A DNA stretch of 13,890 nt from Singulisphaera sp. GP187 (GCA_943327965.2 CALPYQ020000010.1:1-13890), one strand, 5' to 3'; positions 1 to 8,101 are shown, counted from the first letter of the stretch. Numbers and translations are program-made. The notes: generated by a model from the letters alone, not told the origin.

Positions 1-461
1 GACACACCAGTTTTGCCAGCATTTTTGTGTACCCCGAAGTGGACGACTCCATCGAGATTGACATCAATCCCGCCGACGTTCGCACCGATACCTTTCGCGC
101 CAGTGGCGCGGGTGGACAGCACATCAATAAAACCGATTCTGCAGTGCGCTTGACACACATCCCCACAGGCATTGTGGTGCAGTGCCAAGACGGCCGCAGC
201 CAACACAGCAATCGTGATGTCGCTTGGAAACGCCTGCGCTCACGCTTGTACGATTTTGAAATGCGCAAGCGCATGGAAGCACAGCAAAAGCTGGAAGACA
301 CCAAAACCGATGTGGGTTGGGGTCATCAAATTCGCAGCTATGTGCTCGACCAAAGTCGGATCAAAGATTTACGCACCAATGTTGAAATGTCCAACACTCA
401 AAAAGTGTTGGATGGCGACTTGGACGCATTCATTGAAGCTTCGCTCAAACAAGGTGTTTGA
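1..461 (+). CDS. prfB: Peptide chain release factor 2 (RF2), C-terminal part; 5' end outside window
   Basis: RF2 recognises UGA and UAA in the ribosomal A site and triggers release of the finished peptide. Only the last 152 residues are here (reading frame begins at base 3, stop TGA at 459-461), about 40% of the usual ~365. The peptidyl-hydrolysis motif GGQ lies at bases 111-119 in the context [16 protein letters not shown], followed by the conserved [12 protein letters not shown] stretch and the RF2-type ending with [17 protein letters not shown] and a final IEASLK. The GTG at base 27 is an internal valine (frame is open upstream, reading [13 protein letters not shown]), not a start. The stop-codon-reading SPF region and the usual programmed +1 frameshift site must lie upstream and cannot be checked. 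Identification is very secure from the GGQ domain and tail. Confidence 0.97.
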   Translation, partial: HTSFASIFVYPEVDDSIEIDINPADVRTDTFRASGAGGQHINKTDSAVRLTHIPTGIVVQCQDGRSQHSNRDVAWKRLRSRLYDFEMRKRMEAQQKLEDTKTDVGWGHQIRSYVLDQSRIKDLRTNVEMSNTQKVLDGDLDAFIEASLKQGV

Positions 462-463
462 TC

Positions 464-480
464 AATCGGCCCTGCCGGTT
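464..480 (+). repeat. Short hairpin after prfB
   Basis: Just after the prfB stop, AATCGGC (464-470) and GCCGGTT (474-480) can pair as a 7-bp stem with one G-U pair around a three-base CCT loop. No run of T follows (next bases are TGACAACCC), so it is not a standard intrinsic terminator. It may be a weak processing or pausing element, or chance. Confidence 0.25.
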
Positions 481-507
481 TGACAACCCAACCCATGGAG
501 AATTTTT

Positions 508-3192
508 GTGATGCTTGAAGGACAAACCAAAGCCATCCGCCGTGTCAATTACACAGCGCCCGCATTTTGGATCGACACCGTCGATTTGACTTTTGATTTA
601 GACCCCACCAAAACACGTGTGCTGAACAAAATGCGTGTCCGTCGCAATCCCGATGCGCCTGCTCAAGCCTTGCGTTTGGATGGCGAAGAATTGAACTTGG
701 CACGCGTCATGGTCAATGGTGGCGGTACCTCTTTCAAAATGGACGGCAACCAACTGGTGCTTGAAAATTTACCCGAAGGCAACGATGCTTTTGATTTGGA
801 AATTTTCACCACTTGCAATCCTTCCAAAAACACACAACTGTCAGGCTTGTACGTCAGCAACGAGTCTTTCTTCACGCAATGTGAAGCCGAAGGATTCCGC
901 CGCATCACTTACTTCTTAGACCGCCCCGACGTGATGGCCAGTTACACCGTCACCTTGCGAGCCGACGCCCAACAATACCCGGTGCTTTTGTCCAATGGCA
1001 ACTTGCTGGAACAAGGCACGTTAGAAGACGGTCGTCACTTTGCAAAATGGGAAGACCCTCACAAAAAGCCCTGCTACTTGTTTGCTTTGGTGGCTGGCAA
1101 ATTGGTGGCACGCGAACAGCGTATCGTGTCGCGCTCTGGCAAAGAGCATTTGTTACAAGTCTTTGTTCGTCCAGGCGATTTGGACAAAACTGAACACGCC
1201 ATGAACTCCCTGATGGCCAGCGTGGCTTGGGACGAAGCACGATTTGGTTTACCCCTTGATTTAGAGCGTTTCATGATTGTGGCCACCAGCGACTTCAACA
1301 TGGGCGCCATGGAAAACAAAGGTCTGAACATTTTCAATACGAAATATGTACTGGCCAGTCCTGCCACAGCCACTGACACCGATTTTGCGGGCATTGAAAG
1401 CGTGGTGGGCCACGAATACTTTCACAACTGGACCGGCAACCGCATCACGTGTCGCGATTGGTTCCAACTGTCCTTGAAGGAAGGCCTCACCGTTTTCCGC
1501 GATCAAGAATTTAGCCAAGACATGGCGGGCGTTGAAAGTGCCCGGGCCGTCAAACGAATTGAAGATGTTCGAGTCCTGCGGACTGTTCAATTCCCCGAAG
1601 ATGCAGGCCCCATGGCACACCCCGTGCGCCCTGATGTTTACGAAGAGATCAACAATTTCTACACCGTCACCATTTATGAAAAAGGTGCAGAAGTGGTTCG
1701 CATGATGCAAACCTTGGTCAGTGCACAGGATGACCAAGATGGTCGTCAAGGTTTTGCCAAGGGCATGAAACTTTATTTTGAGCGTCATGATGGCCAAGCG
1801 GTAACTTGCGATGACTTTGCACAGGCCATTGCCGATGCAAATCCTCAGTCGTCCCTGGCAAGCTTGCTGCCGCAATTTAAGCGCTGGTATAGCCAAGCAG
1901 GCACCCCAAGGGTCAATGCGCAAGGCAGCTACAACATCAGCAACCGAACCTACACGCTCACGCTAACCCAATCCTGCGCCAATACGCCAGACCAAAATCA
2001 AAAAGATCCATTTGTGATTCCCGTCAAAATGGGTCTTCTGAACCAAGAAGGCCAAGCCTTGTCGGGCCATGACAGAACGCTGGTGTTAAGCGAGGCCAGC
2101 CAAAGCTTTGTGTTTGAAAACATTGACAGTGAGCCAACACCCTCGCTATTGCGTAACTTCAGTGCACCCGTCAATCTCGATTGCGATCTAACTGACCTCC
2201 AGTGGTTGAGCATCTTGGCGCATGACACAGATGCCTTCAACCGTTGGGAAGCGGGTCAACGCTTGGCCGTCCAAGCCGCACTCCGATTTATTCGCACTGA
2301 AAAAAATCCACAGGCAGATGACGTTCTTGACGATGGCTACCTCAATGCCATGCGCACCGTCTTGTCCAACCCATCACTGGATGCGGCATTCAAAGAATTG
2401 GTTCTCACGCTGCCCTCAGAGACCTACATCTCAGAGCAACTTGAATCGGTCGATCCACAACATGTGCATGCCGTGCGTGAAGCCATGCGTCTCCAGTTGG
2501 CCATCGCTTTGAAAGACGATTGGCAAACTTGCTATGCCCACAACCGTGTATTGGGCGCCTATTCTCCAGATGCCATTTCCAGTGGCAAACGTGCCCTCGC
2601 CAACATGGCTTTGCACATGCTTTGTTTGGCAGCCCAAAAAGAAGGCAATCCTGTTTGGCCCGGCAAAGCCTTGCAAGCTTTCAAAGATGCCAGCAACATG
2701 ACCGATCGATTTGGCGCACTGTCTGCCTTGGTCTCTAGTGGCCACGCTTTGGCCGAAACGGCTTTGGCGCAATTCCATGCCTTGTTCAAGAACGAAGCCT
2801 TGGTCATCGACAAATGGTTTGCGCTTCAGGCCAGCGCCTCTGACCGCAATGGCAACACCCTGCCAGTGGTGCGTCAATTGATGCAGCACCCCGATTTCAA
2901 CTTGCGCAACCCCAACCGAGCCAGAAGTCTGATTTTCAGTTACTGCAGCGCCAACCCCGGTGGATTCCACCGAACCGATGCCGCGGGCTATGTCTTCTGG
3001 AGCGAGCGCGTCATTGAACTCGATGCCATCAACCCGCAAGTCGCCGCCCGCCTGGCTCGCGCGCTAGATCGTTGGAAAAAACTGGCCGAACCCTACAGAC
3101 AAGCTGCCAGAGCAGCCATTGAGCGTGTGGCTGCCAAAGCCGACTTGAGCAACGATGTACGCGAAGTTGTTAGTCGTGCACTGGCCGAATAA
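508..3192 (+). CDS. pepN: Aminopeptidase N, M1 zinc metallopeptidase
   Basis: Cytoplasmic M1-family aminopeptidase that removes N-terminal residues from peptides in late protein turnover. The 894-residue length is close to the ~870-890 of bacterial PepN. Counting from the GTG at 508: the substrate-anchoring GAMEN motif is at residues 266-270, the zinc motif HEYFH at 302-306 (ligands H302, H306), the third ligand E325 in LKEGLTVFRDQEF, and the transition-state tyrosine should be Y390 in TIYEKGAEVVRM. The N-terminal beta domain, catalytic domain, Ig-like linker and long helical C-terminal domain (from about residue 560) all appear present. GTG at 508 and ATG at 511 are adjacent; GGAG at 497-500 serves either, with spacing slightly favouring GTG. 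It lies 46 bases after prfB and 12 bases before fbp, so pepN and fbp are probably co-transcribed. No frameshift or missing catalytic residue seen. Confidence 0.97.
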   Translation: MMLEGQTKAIRRVNYTAPAFWIDTVDLTFDLDPTKTRVLNKMRVRRNPDAPAQALRLDGEELNLARVMVNGGGTSFKMDGNQLVLENLPEGNDAFDLEIFTTCNPSKNTQLSGLYVSNESFFTQCEAEGFRRITYFLDRPDVMASYTVTLRADAQQYPVLLSNGNLLEQGTLEDGRHFAKWEDPHKKPCYLFALVAGKLVAREQRIVSRSGKEHLLQVFVRPGDLDKTEHAMNSLMASVAWDEARFGLPLDLERFMIVATSDFNMGAMENKGLNIFNTKYVLASPATATDTDFAGIESVVGHEYFHNWTGNRITCRDWFQLSLKEGLTVFRDQEFSQDMAGVESARAVKRIEDVRVLRTVQFPEDAGPMAHPVRPDVYEEINNFYTVTIYEKGAEVVRMMQTLVSAQDDQDGRQGFAKGMKLYFERHDGQAVTCDDFAQAIADANPQSSLASLLPQFKRWYSQAGTPRVNAQGSYNISNRTYTLTLTQSCANTPDQNQKDPFVIPVKMGLLNQEGQALSGHDRTLVLSEASQSFVFENIDSEPTPSLLRNFSAPVNLDCDLTDLQWLSILAHDTDAFNRWEAGQRLAVQAALRFIRTEKNPQADDVLDDGYLNAMRTVLSNPSLDAAFKELVLTLPSETYISEQLESVDPQHVHAVREAMRLQLAIALKDDWQTCYAHNRVLGAYSPDAISSGKRALANMALHMLCLAAQKEGNPVWPGKALQAFKDASNMTDRFGALSALVSSGHALAETALAQFHALFKNEALVIDKWFALQASASDRNGNTLPVVRQLMQHPDFNLRNPNRARSLIFSYCSANPGGFHRTDAAGYVFWSERVIELDAINPQVAARLARALDRWKKLAEPYRQAARAAIERVAAKADLSNDVREVVSRALAE

Positions 3193-3204
3193 AAAAGGAT
3201 CACC

Positions 3205-4212
3205 ATGTCTCAAAAAGTTTCACTGTCACGTTATTTGGTAGAGCAGCAACGCAGCAAGGGCATGATCCCTGCTCAGTTGCGTTTGTTACTAGAAGTGGTG
3301 GCGCGCGCCTGCAAAAGCATCAGCCATGCCGTCAATAAAGGGGCTTTGGGTGGTGTTTTGGGCAGTGCCGACATTGAAAATGTGCAAGGCGAGATTCAAA
3401 AAAAATTAGACATCATTGCCAATGAGGTTTTGATCGAAGCCAACGAATGGGGCGGTCATTTGGCAGCCATGGCCTCCGAAGAAATGGAGACCATCCATTT
3501 GGTTCCCAATCGCTACCCTCAGGGCGAGTACCTGCTCATGTTTGACCCCCTCGATGGCTCTAGCAACATCGATGTCAACGTCAGCATTGGCACCATCTTC
3601 AGTGTTCTGAAAAAAACCGAAGACAACGACGCCATTAGCGAAAAAGATTTCTTGCAACCCGGCCATCAACAAGTGGCTGCTGGCTACTGCGTTTATGGCC
3701 CTCAAACCACCTTGGTGCTAACTGTGGGTGATGGCGTGGCCATGTTCACCCTTGACCGCGAACAAGGCTCATTTGTACTGACTCAAGAAAATGTCAGGGT
3801 GCCGGAAGACACCAAAGAATTTGCCATCAACATGAGCAACATGCGCCATTGGGATGCACCCGTCAAGCGCTATGTCGATGAGTGCTTGCAGGGCAAAGAC
3901 GGCGTTCGAGGCAAAGACTTCAACATGCGCTGGATTGCCAGCATGGTGGCCGATGTGCACAGAATTCTGACACGTGGTGGTGTCTTTATGTACCCCTGGG
4001 ACAAACGTGAGCCGCACAAAGCAGGCAAACTGCGACTCATGTACGAAGCAAACCCCATGAGCTGGCTCATTGAACAAGCTGGCGGCGCCGCCACCAATGG
4101 TCGCCAGCGAATTTTGGACCTGCAACCCAGTCAATTGCATGAACGCGTCAGCGTCATCCTAGGTTCCAAGAACGAAGTAGAACGCATCACCCGCTATCAC
4201 CTCGAAAAGTAG
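3205..4212 (+). CDS. fbp: Fructose-1,6-bisphosphatase class I
   Basis: Hydrolyses fructose 1,6-bisphosphate to fructose 6-phosphate plus phosphate, the committed step of gluconeogenesis (and of the Calvin cycle where present), in the cytosol with Mg2+. The 335-residue product has the class I hallmarks: metal-binding ASEE at 90-93, [11 protein letters not shown] at 113-123 (D114 and D117 bind metal), and K275 and E281 in the segment [20 protein letters not shown], which bind substrate and metal. The gene starts with ATG behind AAAAAAGGA (3191-3199) with good spacing. It follows pepN by 12 bases and probably shares its transcript. Length and motifs are complete. A plant-type redox loop or AMP site cannot be judged by eye. 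Confidence 0.97.
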   Translation: MSQKVSLSRYLVEQQRSKGMIPAQLRLLLEVVARACKSISHAVNKGALGGVLGSADIENVQGEIQKKLDIIANEVLIEANEWGGHLAAMASEEMETIHLVPNRYPQGEYLLMFDPLDGSSNIDVNVSIGTIFSVLKKTEDNDAISEKDFLQPGHQQVAAGYCVYGPQTTLVLTVGDGVAMFTLDREQGSFVLTQENVRVPEDTKEFAINMSNMRHWDAPVKRYVDECLQGKDGVRGKDFNMRWIASMVADVHRILTRGGVFMYPWDKREPHKAGKLRLMYEANPMSWLIEQAGGAATNGRQRILDLQPSQLHERVSVILGSKNEVERITRYHLEK

Positions 4213-4218
4213 TCAAAA

Positions 4219-4251
4219 CGCAACACGATCCAACAAATTGATCGAGTTGCG
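4219..4251. repeat. Imperfect inverted repeat (stem-loop) downstream of fbp
   Basis: Bases 4219-4230 (CGCAACACGATC) and 4240-4251 (GATCGAGTTGCG) form a 12-bp stem with one A-A mismatch around a 9-base loop, seven bases after the fbp stop. The plus strand lacks a T-run after the stem. The minus strand has only a short TTTT (complement of 4215-4218). It could be a transcript-end stabilising hairpin for pepN-fbp or a factor-dependent terminator, but it does not meet the usual criteria for an intrinsic terminator. Confidence 0.45.
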
Positions 4252-4304
4252 CTAGCATGAAGGGCGTGTTCAGTTTCTTGCTTTCGATTGCAAGTCATTC
4301 TTTT

Positions 4305-4310
4305 GGGAGG
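4305..4310 (+). promoter_or_regulatory. Strong Shine-Dalgarno of the small secreted protein gene
   Basis: GGGAGG lies five bases upstream of the ATG at 4316. It is one of the better ribosome binding sites in the window and fixes the start of this otherwise unrecognised gene. Confidence 0.7.
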
Positions 4311-4315
4311 CCCTC

Positions 4316-4687
4316 ATGAAATTTCGTTTGATGTCGACGCTTTTTGCACTCAGTGGTTTTTTATTCGCCACGCCCAGCATGACCATGGCGCAAGCCGCAG
4401 ACCCTGCCGTTAAAAAATCAGACACGGGTATCTGCCATGAGAAATCAAGCCCAAGCTATGGCGCCACCAAAAAATTTGAAGCCTTTCCCAGCATGGACGC
4501 TTGCTTGAAGAGCGGTGGTCGCGCGCCCGCCAACGCAGCGGCCCCGGACGTGGTGCTGGTCAAAAAATCAGACAGTGGTATTTGCCACGACAAGAACAGC
4601 GCCAGCTTTGAAAAGACTCAAAAATTCACAGCATTCAAAACCATCGATGAATGCGTGAAAAGCGGCGGAACCTTGCCTAAGAAGTAA
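4316..4687 (+). CDS. Small secreted protein with two tandem 40-residue Cys/His modules
   Basis: A 123-residue protein of unknown function. Residues 1-27 look like a Sec signal peptide: basic MKFR, a hydrophobic core, then AQA before A28, a good signal peptidase I site, so the mature protein is probably periplasmic. The rest is two copies of one module, residues 32-71 and 82-121, exactly 50 residues apart and identical at 24 of 40 positions by my count. Each begins VKKSD(T/S)GICH and ends with C, then KSGG and P. Each module has two cysteines 23 apart (C40/C63 and C90/C113), suggesting one disulfide per module, with a His after the first Cys. As I remember it, similar single modules occur in short proteobacterial secreted proteins and at the C-terminus of some nuclease-like proteins; that is recollection, not a search. 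The gene stands alone, convergent with the CoA-transferase gene. Confidence 0.85.
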   Translation: MKFRLMSTLFALSGFLFATPSMTMAQAADPAVKKSDTGICHEKSSPSYGATKKFEAFPSMDACLKSGGRAPANAAAPDVVLVKKSDSGICHDKNSASFEKTQKFTAFKTIDECVKSGGTLPKK

Positions 4688-4753
4688 TGCACCACGGCTG
4701 GCAAAGTAAGTCGTTTTGCAAAGCCAACTCAAGCAAGCATTAGCTGACTTATT

Positions 4754-5959
4754 TCAAGCCACAATGCCTTTTTGGCGCATGGCTTGAATTTGTTCGGGCG
4801 TGATACCTAACTCAGCCAATACAGCATTTGTGTCTTGCCCTAAGTTAGGCGCATTTCTTCGATGCAAGCCGGGCGTTCGCGACAGTTTAGGAACCATGCC
4901 AGGCACTTTCAAACGACTACCGTCGCTCATTTCAACTTCGGCCAACATGCCACGCGCCAAGTAATGCGGGTCGTTGGCAATGTCTTGAATGGTGTAAATT
5001 CTTCCCGCAGGAACCGCCGCAGCATCTAGGGCAGTTAGCACTTCTTCCACCGTCAATTGGGCTGTCCATTGGCCAATTGCCAAATCCAATTCTTCTACGC
5101 GTTTAACGCGCCCGGTGTTGGTGGTCAGTTCTGAGTCTTGGCCTAAATCTTCGCGGCCAATGGTGGCCATCAAGCGCTTGAAAATACTGTCACCGTTTCC
5201 TGCAATCAATGCGCAACCATCTTTGCACAAGTACGCATTGGTCGGGGCAATGCCTGGTAACGCACTGCCAGCAGGTCCTCGCACAGCACCAAACTCACTG
5301 AACTCTGGCAGCAGACTTTCCATGCAATTGAAGACAGCTTCATAAAGGGCGACATCAATCACTTGCCCTAGCCCGCTTTTTTGCTTTTCATGCAAGGCCA
5401 TCAAGATCCCAATGACGCCATGTAAAGAGGCCAAGGTGTCGCCGATGCTAATGCCCACCCGTACAGGCAATCGGCCCGGCTCGCCACTCAAATGGCGCAT
5501 ACCGCCCATGGCCTCGGCCACAACACCAAAACCGGGTTTGTCTTTGTAAGGACCAGTCTGGCCATACCCACTGATTCTGAGCATGATCAAGCCAGGATTG
5601 AGTTCTTGCAAAACCTCTGGCCCAAGGCCCCAAGACTCCATGGCGCCAGGTCTAAAATTTTCGATCAGCACATCGGCTTCGGCAGCCAATTTTCGAACGA
5701 TGTCTTGCGCCTCTGCTTGCTTTAAATCCAGCGCCAATGAACGCTTATTTCTAGACTGAACCTGCCACCAAACGGACGTGCCATCTTTGAGCAAGCGCCA
5801 TTGACGCAAGGGATCGCCAGAACCCGGCGGTTCAATTTTGATGACCTCAGCCCCAAAGTCTGACAAGGTTTTAGCGGCAAACGGCCCTGCGATTAACTGC
5901 CCAAGCTCAATGACCTTGAGTCCAGACAAGGCACTCATGGGACTTTCTGTTTGATACAT
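4754..5959 (-). CDS. Class III CoA-transferase, CaiB/BaiF family
   Basis: Family III CoA-transferases move CoA between acids through a covalent aspartyl-CoA intermediate, as in formyl-CoA:oxalate, carnitine and succinyl-CoA:dicarboxylate transferases. From the ATG at 5959 the protein has 401 residues, typical length. It opens with LSGLKVIELGQLIAGPFAAK, followed by DFGAEVIKIEPPGSGDPLR and the NKRSLALDLK segment near residues 71-80. The catalytic aspartate is expected at D174 in VGISIGDTLASLHG. The substrate cannot be read from sequence. Start choice: an in-frame TTG at 5998 overlaps the upstream gene; ATG 5959 has GGTGGG seven bases before it; ATG 5938 (MSALSGLKV) would match many relatives but has a weaker site. 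The gene follows the NYN gene by about 22 bases on the same strand, so they are probably co-transcribed. The two products share no obvious function. Confidence 0.9.
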   Translation of the reverse strand: MYQTESPMSALSGLKVIELGQLIAGPFAAKTLSDFGAEVIKIEPPGSGDPLRQWRLLKDGTSVWWQVQSRNKRSLALDLKQAEAQDIVRKLAAEADVLIENFRPGAMESWGLGPEVLQELNPGLIMLRISGYGQTGPYKDKPGFGVVAEAMGGMRHLSGEPGRLPVRVGISIGDTLASLHGVIGILMALHEKQKSGLGQVIDVALYEAVFNCMESLLPEFSEFGAVRGPAGSALPGIAPTNAYLCKDGCALIAGNGDSIFKRLMATIGREDLGQDSELTTNTGRVKRVEELDLAIGQWTAQLTVEEVLTALDAAAVPAGRIYTIQDIANDPHYLARGMLAEVEMSDGSRLKVPGMVPKLSRTPGLHRRNAPNLGQDTNAVLAELGITPEQIQAMRQKGIVA

Positions 5960-5981
5960 GGCGTGACCCACCAAGCTGGCG

Positions 5982-6896
5982 TTAAATTGGCTCTTCAATC
6001 AGCGGTGATGAAGAAAGAGGATTGGCGTTTTGAGGCACATCTGCATTGTGCGTACCCAATGCAACCGCTCTGAAAATTTCACGCAACATTTTCTTCTCTG
6101 GCAGTGACAACGCTCTGGTAAGACGATGGCGCATGCGCAAAAGCAATTGACGGTCAACCTCTTGTGGAATACCTCGGCTAATGTGCAATGCATCACGAAG
6201 TTCCTCGCGTCTGTCTTCAGGTTCGTCGTCCCACCAAGACACAATGACTTCGGTAATGGATTCGCGAACCAACTCTGGATCTTCTTGCGCAATGTTGTTT
6301 TCTTTGACTGCATTACCCTGGAGTATTTCAGCAAGCGCTTTGGGTTGAACCACAATGCGTTGGTCGGCCTGAGACAGCAAACGTCCCCAACCCGGGTCGG
6401 TTTGATGCAGTTTGGGCATGTTGCGTGCCGCCTCATCCGCCAAGATGTGCACCGACATGCCCGTCAATTGCGCATCGTCAATGACCGTTAAAAAGCGCTC
6501 ATCATCGGTCGCCAATAGAACATGGTCACAGGCTTTGTTGATGGCCAATTGACGCAGGTCTTGGCCCAGACTTTTGAGAAGAGAAACACCACCGTCCAAA
6601 TCGTGTGACAAAACTTTCCGAACAATTTGGCCATCGACGTCCAAACTTTCGTTCTCTTCGGAATACCAATAAATGCGTTTAACCTCAACATCCATGCCAG
6701 CATGACTTAGCGCATCGCCCAAAAATTGAGCCATGCCATTTCGGTTCACGGCATCTTGTTTGGGTCCCGATTGGGTGTGCTGAGCCAGCCACACCAAAAA
6801 CCGAGCATCGACCAAAGCAATGCATTGACCATCTGACGTGGCACCCTGTTTTCTTTGAGTGTCTTTCATGGAATGAGAAAAGTATTCGCGTTTCAT
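5982..6896 (-). CDS. NYN-domain (PIN-like) putative ribonuclease, LabA/DUF88-like
   Basis: A 304-residue cytoplasmic protein. Residues about 24-155 look like an NYN domain, a PIN-fold metal-dependent RNase family: a first beta strand ending in CIALVDARF with acidic D30, a central GQDLRQLAI with D113, and DHVLLATDDERF with D131/D132, matching the usual VD, D-x-L and SGDxDF positions, followed by LTGMSVHILADE where the family has a GxxV strand. The usual Gly-Asp of the third motif is replaced by Thr-Asp-Asp. Residues about 205-280 form a charged helical region (with a WWDDEPEDRREE patch) that I do not recognise; the last ~20 residues look disordered. Start ATG 6896 has AAAGG a few bases upstream; an ATG at 6869 is an alternative. 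Activity and target RNA are unknown. It heads a likely two-gene unit with the CoA-transferase. Confidence 0.78.
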   Translation of the reverse strand: MKREYFSHSMKDTQRKQGATSDGQCIALVDARFLVWLAQHTQSGPKQDAVNRNGMAQFLGDALSHAGMDVEVKRIYWYSEENESLDVDGQIVRKVLSHDLDGGVSLLKSLGQDLRQLAINKACDHVLLATDDERFLTVIDDAQLTGMSVHILADEAARNMPKLHQTDPGWGRLLSQADQRIVVQPKALAEILQGNAVKENNIAQEDPELVRESITEVIVSWWDDEPEDRREELRDALHISRGIPQEVDRQLLLRMRHRLTRALSLPEKKMLREIFRAVALGTHNADVPQNANPLSSSPLIEEPI

Positions 6897-6929
6897 CGCA
6901 GCCTTTGAGTCTTAAGATAATGAATAAAT

Positions 6930-6950
6930 AGGCAATGCTTAAATTTGCCT
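6930..6950. promoter_or_regulatory. Dyad symmetry in divergent intergenic region
   Basis: AGGCAA (6930-6935) and TTGCCT (6945-6950) are a perfect 6-bp inverted repeat separated by nine AT-rich bases, about 34 bases upstream of the NYN gene start and about 97 upstream of the kinase start. The spacing suits a dimeric regulator operator or a short RNA hairpin in the NYN leader. No specific factor can be named. Confidence 0.3.
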
Positions 6951-6982
6951 CTACATAGCGGGTCTGCGAACCCTGAGCGTAT

Positions 6983-7016
6983 TTTAGCGATTTAGCGCTC
7001 TTTAAAAAGCTTTAAA
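6983..7016. repeat. Two short direct-repeat pairs upstream of the kinase gene
   Basis: TTTAGCG occurs twice back to back (6983-6989 and 6991-6997, 8-base period), followed by CTTTAAA twice (7000-7006 and 7010-7016, 10-base period, one helical turn). They fall in the divergent region that must hold the promoters for the NYN and kinase genes. I cannot assign convincing -35/-10 boxes, so a regulatory role is only suggested by position and phasing. Confidence 0.3.
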
Positions 7017-7046
7017 CTCATGCAATCCTTGATACACCCCTAACCC

Positions 7047-8051
7047 ATGTCTCATTACGACCTTTATGCCATTGGCAACGCCCTCGTCGACTCTGAATTT
7101 GAAGTGAGCGACGCCCTCCTCAAAACCATGGGCGTCGACAAGCGCCACATGACCCTCATTGACACGCCCCGTCGTGCCGAATTGCTCTCCCACGTCAAAG
7201 CCATCACGCCACGCCAAACCGGCGGTGGTTCTGCAGGCAACACAGTGGTCGCCCTTGCACAACTGGGGGGCAAAGCCTTTTATTCCTGCAAAGTTGCGCA
7301 CGATGACTTGGGCGACTTTTATGTCAAAGACCTGCAGGCGCGCGGCGTCGACACCAACCTCACCCACACCCGTGCAGCGGATGGTCAAACCGGTAGTTGC
7401 ATGGTCTTGGTCACCCCCGATGCTGAACGCAGTATGTGCACCTTTCTGGGCGTTTCAGCCGAACTAGACGACGCTGCGCTGCATCCACATGACATTACCA
7501 AGTCTAAAATTTATTACATGGAAGGCTATTTGGCAGCCTCCCCCACTGGCTTGAATGCCGCCCTGAAAGGCCGACAAATTGCCAAAGAAGCCGGGGTTGC
7601 ACTGGCCCTCACATTGAGCGATGTCAGCATGATTCAGTTTTGCAAAGCGGGGCTCGATGCCATGCTGGGCGATGGCGTTGATTACTTGTTTTGCAACCAA
7701 GAGGAAGCTCAAGTTTGGTGCGGTACCCAAGACTTGGAAGAAGTCCGCTTGCAACTCAAAAAACTGGCCAAGATGGTTTGCATGACCCGAGGCCCTGAGG
7801 GCTCTGAAGTCATGACTGCCGACCAAACTTGGCACGTGCCTGCTGAGAAAGTCAAAGCCATTGACACAAACGGCGCGGGCGATATGTTTGCTGGTTCTTT
7901 CATGTACGCCATTGCCCGCGGCTATTCACCAGAGCAAGCCGCTAAGCTTGGCAATCACACCGCCGCAGCCGTTGTCAGTCAGCATGGCAACAGACTTTCG
8001 CTGGGACAACTCAGCGCCATCAAAGCTTACGCACTGCCCGCGCTTAAATAA
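7047..8051 (+). CDS. PfkB-family kinase, probable adenosine kinase
   Basis: Ribokinase/PfkB-fold kinase of 334 residues, most like the proteins annotated as adenosine kinase in Comamonadaceae: ATP-dependent phosphorylation of adenosine to AMP (purine salvage) in the cytosol. The N-terminus YDLYAIGNALVDSEFEV is the substrate-binding strand of the family. The first PfkB signature region with TGGGSAGNT is at 58-66. The second, with the catalytic aspartate D279, is DTNGAGDMFAG at 273-283, and N217/E220 in FCNQEEAQ fit the NxxE metal motif. PfkB kinases are hard to separate by eye, so ribokinase- or fructokinase-like activity is not excluded. No Shine-Dalgarno is visible before the ATG (upstream reads TACACCCCTAACCC), so initiation may be leaderless or SD-independent. 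It is divergent from the NYN gene. Confidence 0.9.
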   Translation: MSHYDLYAIGNALVDSEFEVSDALLKTMGVDKRHMTLIDTPRRAELLSHVKAITPRQTGGGSAGNTVVALAQLGGKAFYSCKVAHDDLGDFYVKDLQARGVDTNLTHTRAADGQTGSCMVLVTPDAERSMCTFLGVSAELDDAALHPHDITKSKIYYMEGYLAASPTGLNAALKGRQIAKEAGVALALTLSDVSMIQFCKAGLDAMLGDGVDYLFCNQEEAQVWCGTQDLEEVRLQLKKLAKMVCMTRGPEGSEVMTADQTWHVPAEKVKAIDTNGAGDMFAGSFMYAIARGYSPEQAAKLGNHTAAAVVSQHGNRLSLGQLSAIKAYALPALK

Positions 8052-8062
8052 TTCAAAGACAA

Positions 8063-8101
8063 CTGCCAATGACAAAGCTTCAACGGCCATGTCCTTGGCA
8101 G
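8063..8101. repeat. Inverted repeat between kinase and helicase genes
   Basis: CTGCCAATGAC (8063-8073) and GTCCTTGGCAG (8091-8101) pair over 11 positions with one mismatch around a 17-base loop. No T-run follows, so it is not an obvious terminator. It sits about 30 bases before the helicase start and could be a leader structure in the helicase mRNA or a processing hairpin at the kinase mRNA end. Confidence 0.4.

Noticed and set aside
172..483. Plus-strand frame overlapping prfB
   Set aside because: Out-of-frame shadow of the conserved RF2 tail, with implausible Cys/Trp-rich composition.
1261..1923. Open minus-strand frame of about 220 codons inside pepN
   Set aside because: Lies wholly antisense to the pepN catalytic domain; its translation shows no recognisable family and the frame is explained by codon bias of the real gene.
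2431..3039. Open minus-strand frame of about 202 codons inside pepN
   Set aside because: Antisense shadow of the PepN C-terminal domain, with no recognisable motif.
4696..4725. Stem GGCT-GCAAA / TTTGC-AGCC between the convergent genes at 4688-4753
   Set aside because: Bulged, short, and without a T-run on either strand; too weak to call a terminator, though convergent genes here must end somehow.
5960..5998. CoA-transferase start at TTG 5998
   Set aside because: Would overlap the NYN gene and add residues not typical of the family, while ATG 5959 has a ribosome site at proper spacing.
5999..6436. Second minus-strand frame overlapping the NYN gene
   Set aside because: Same strand but a different frame; composition rich in Cys, Arg and Trp, with no motif. 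The NYN frame covers the region with a good start site.
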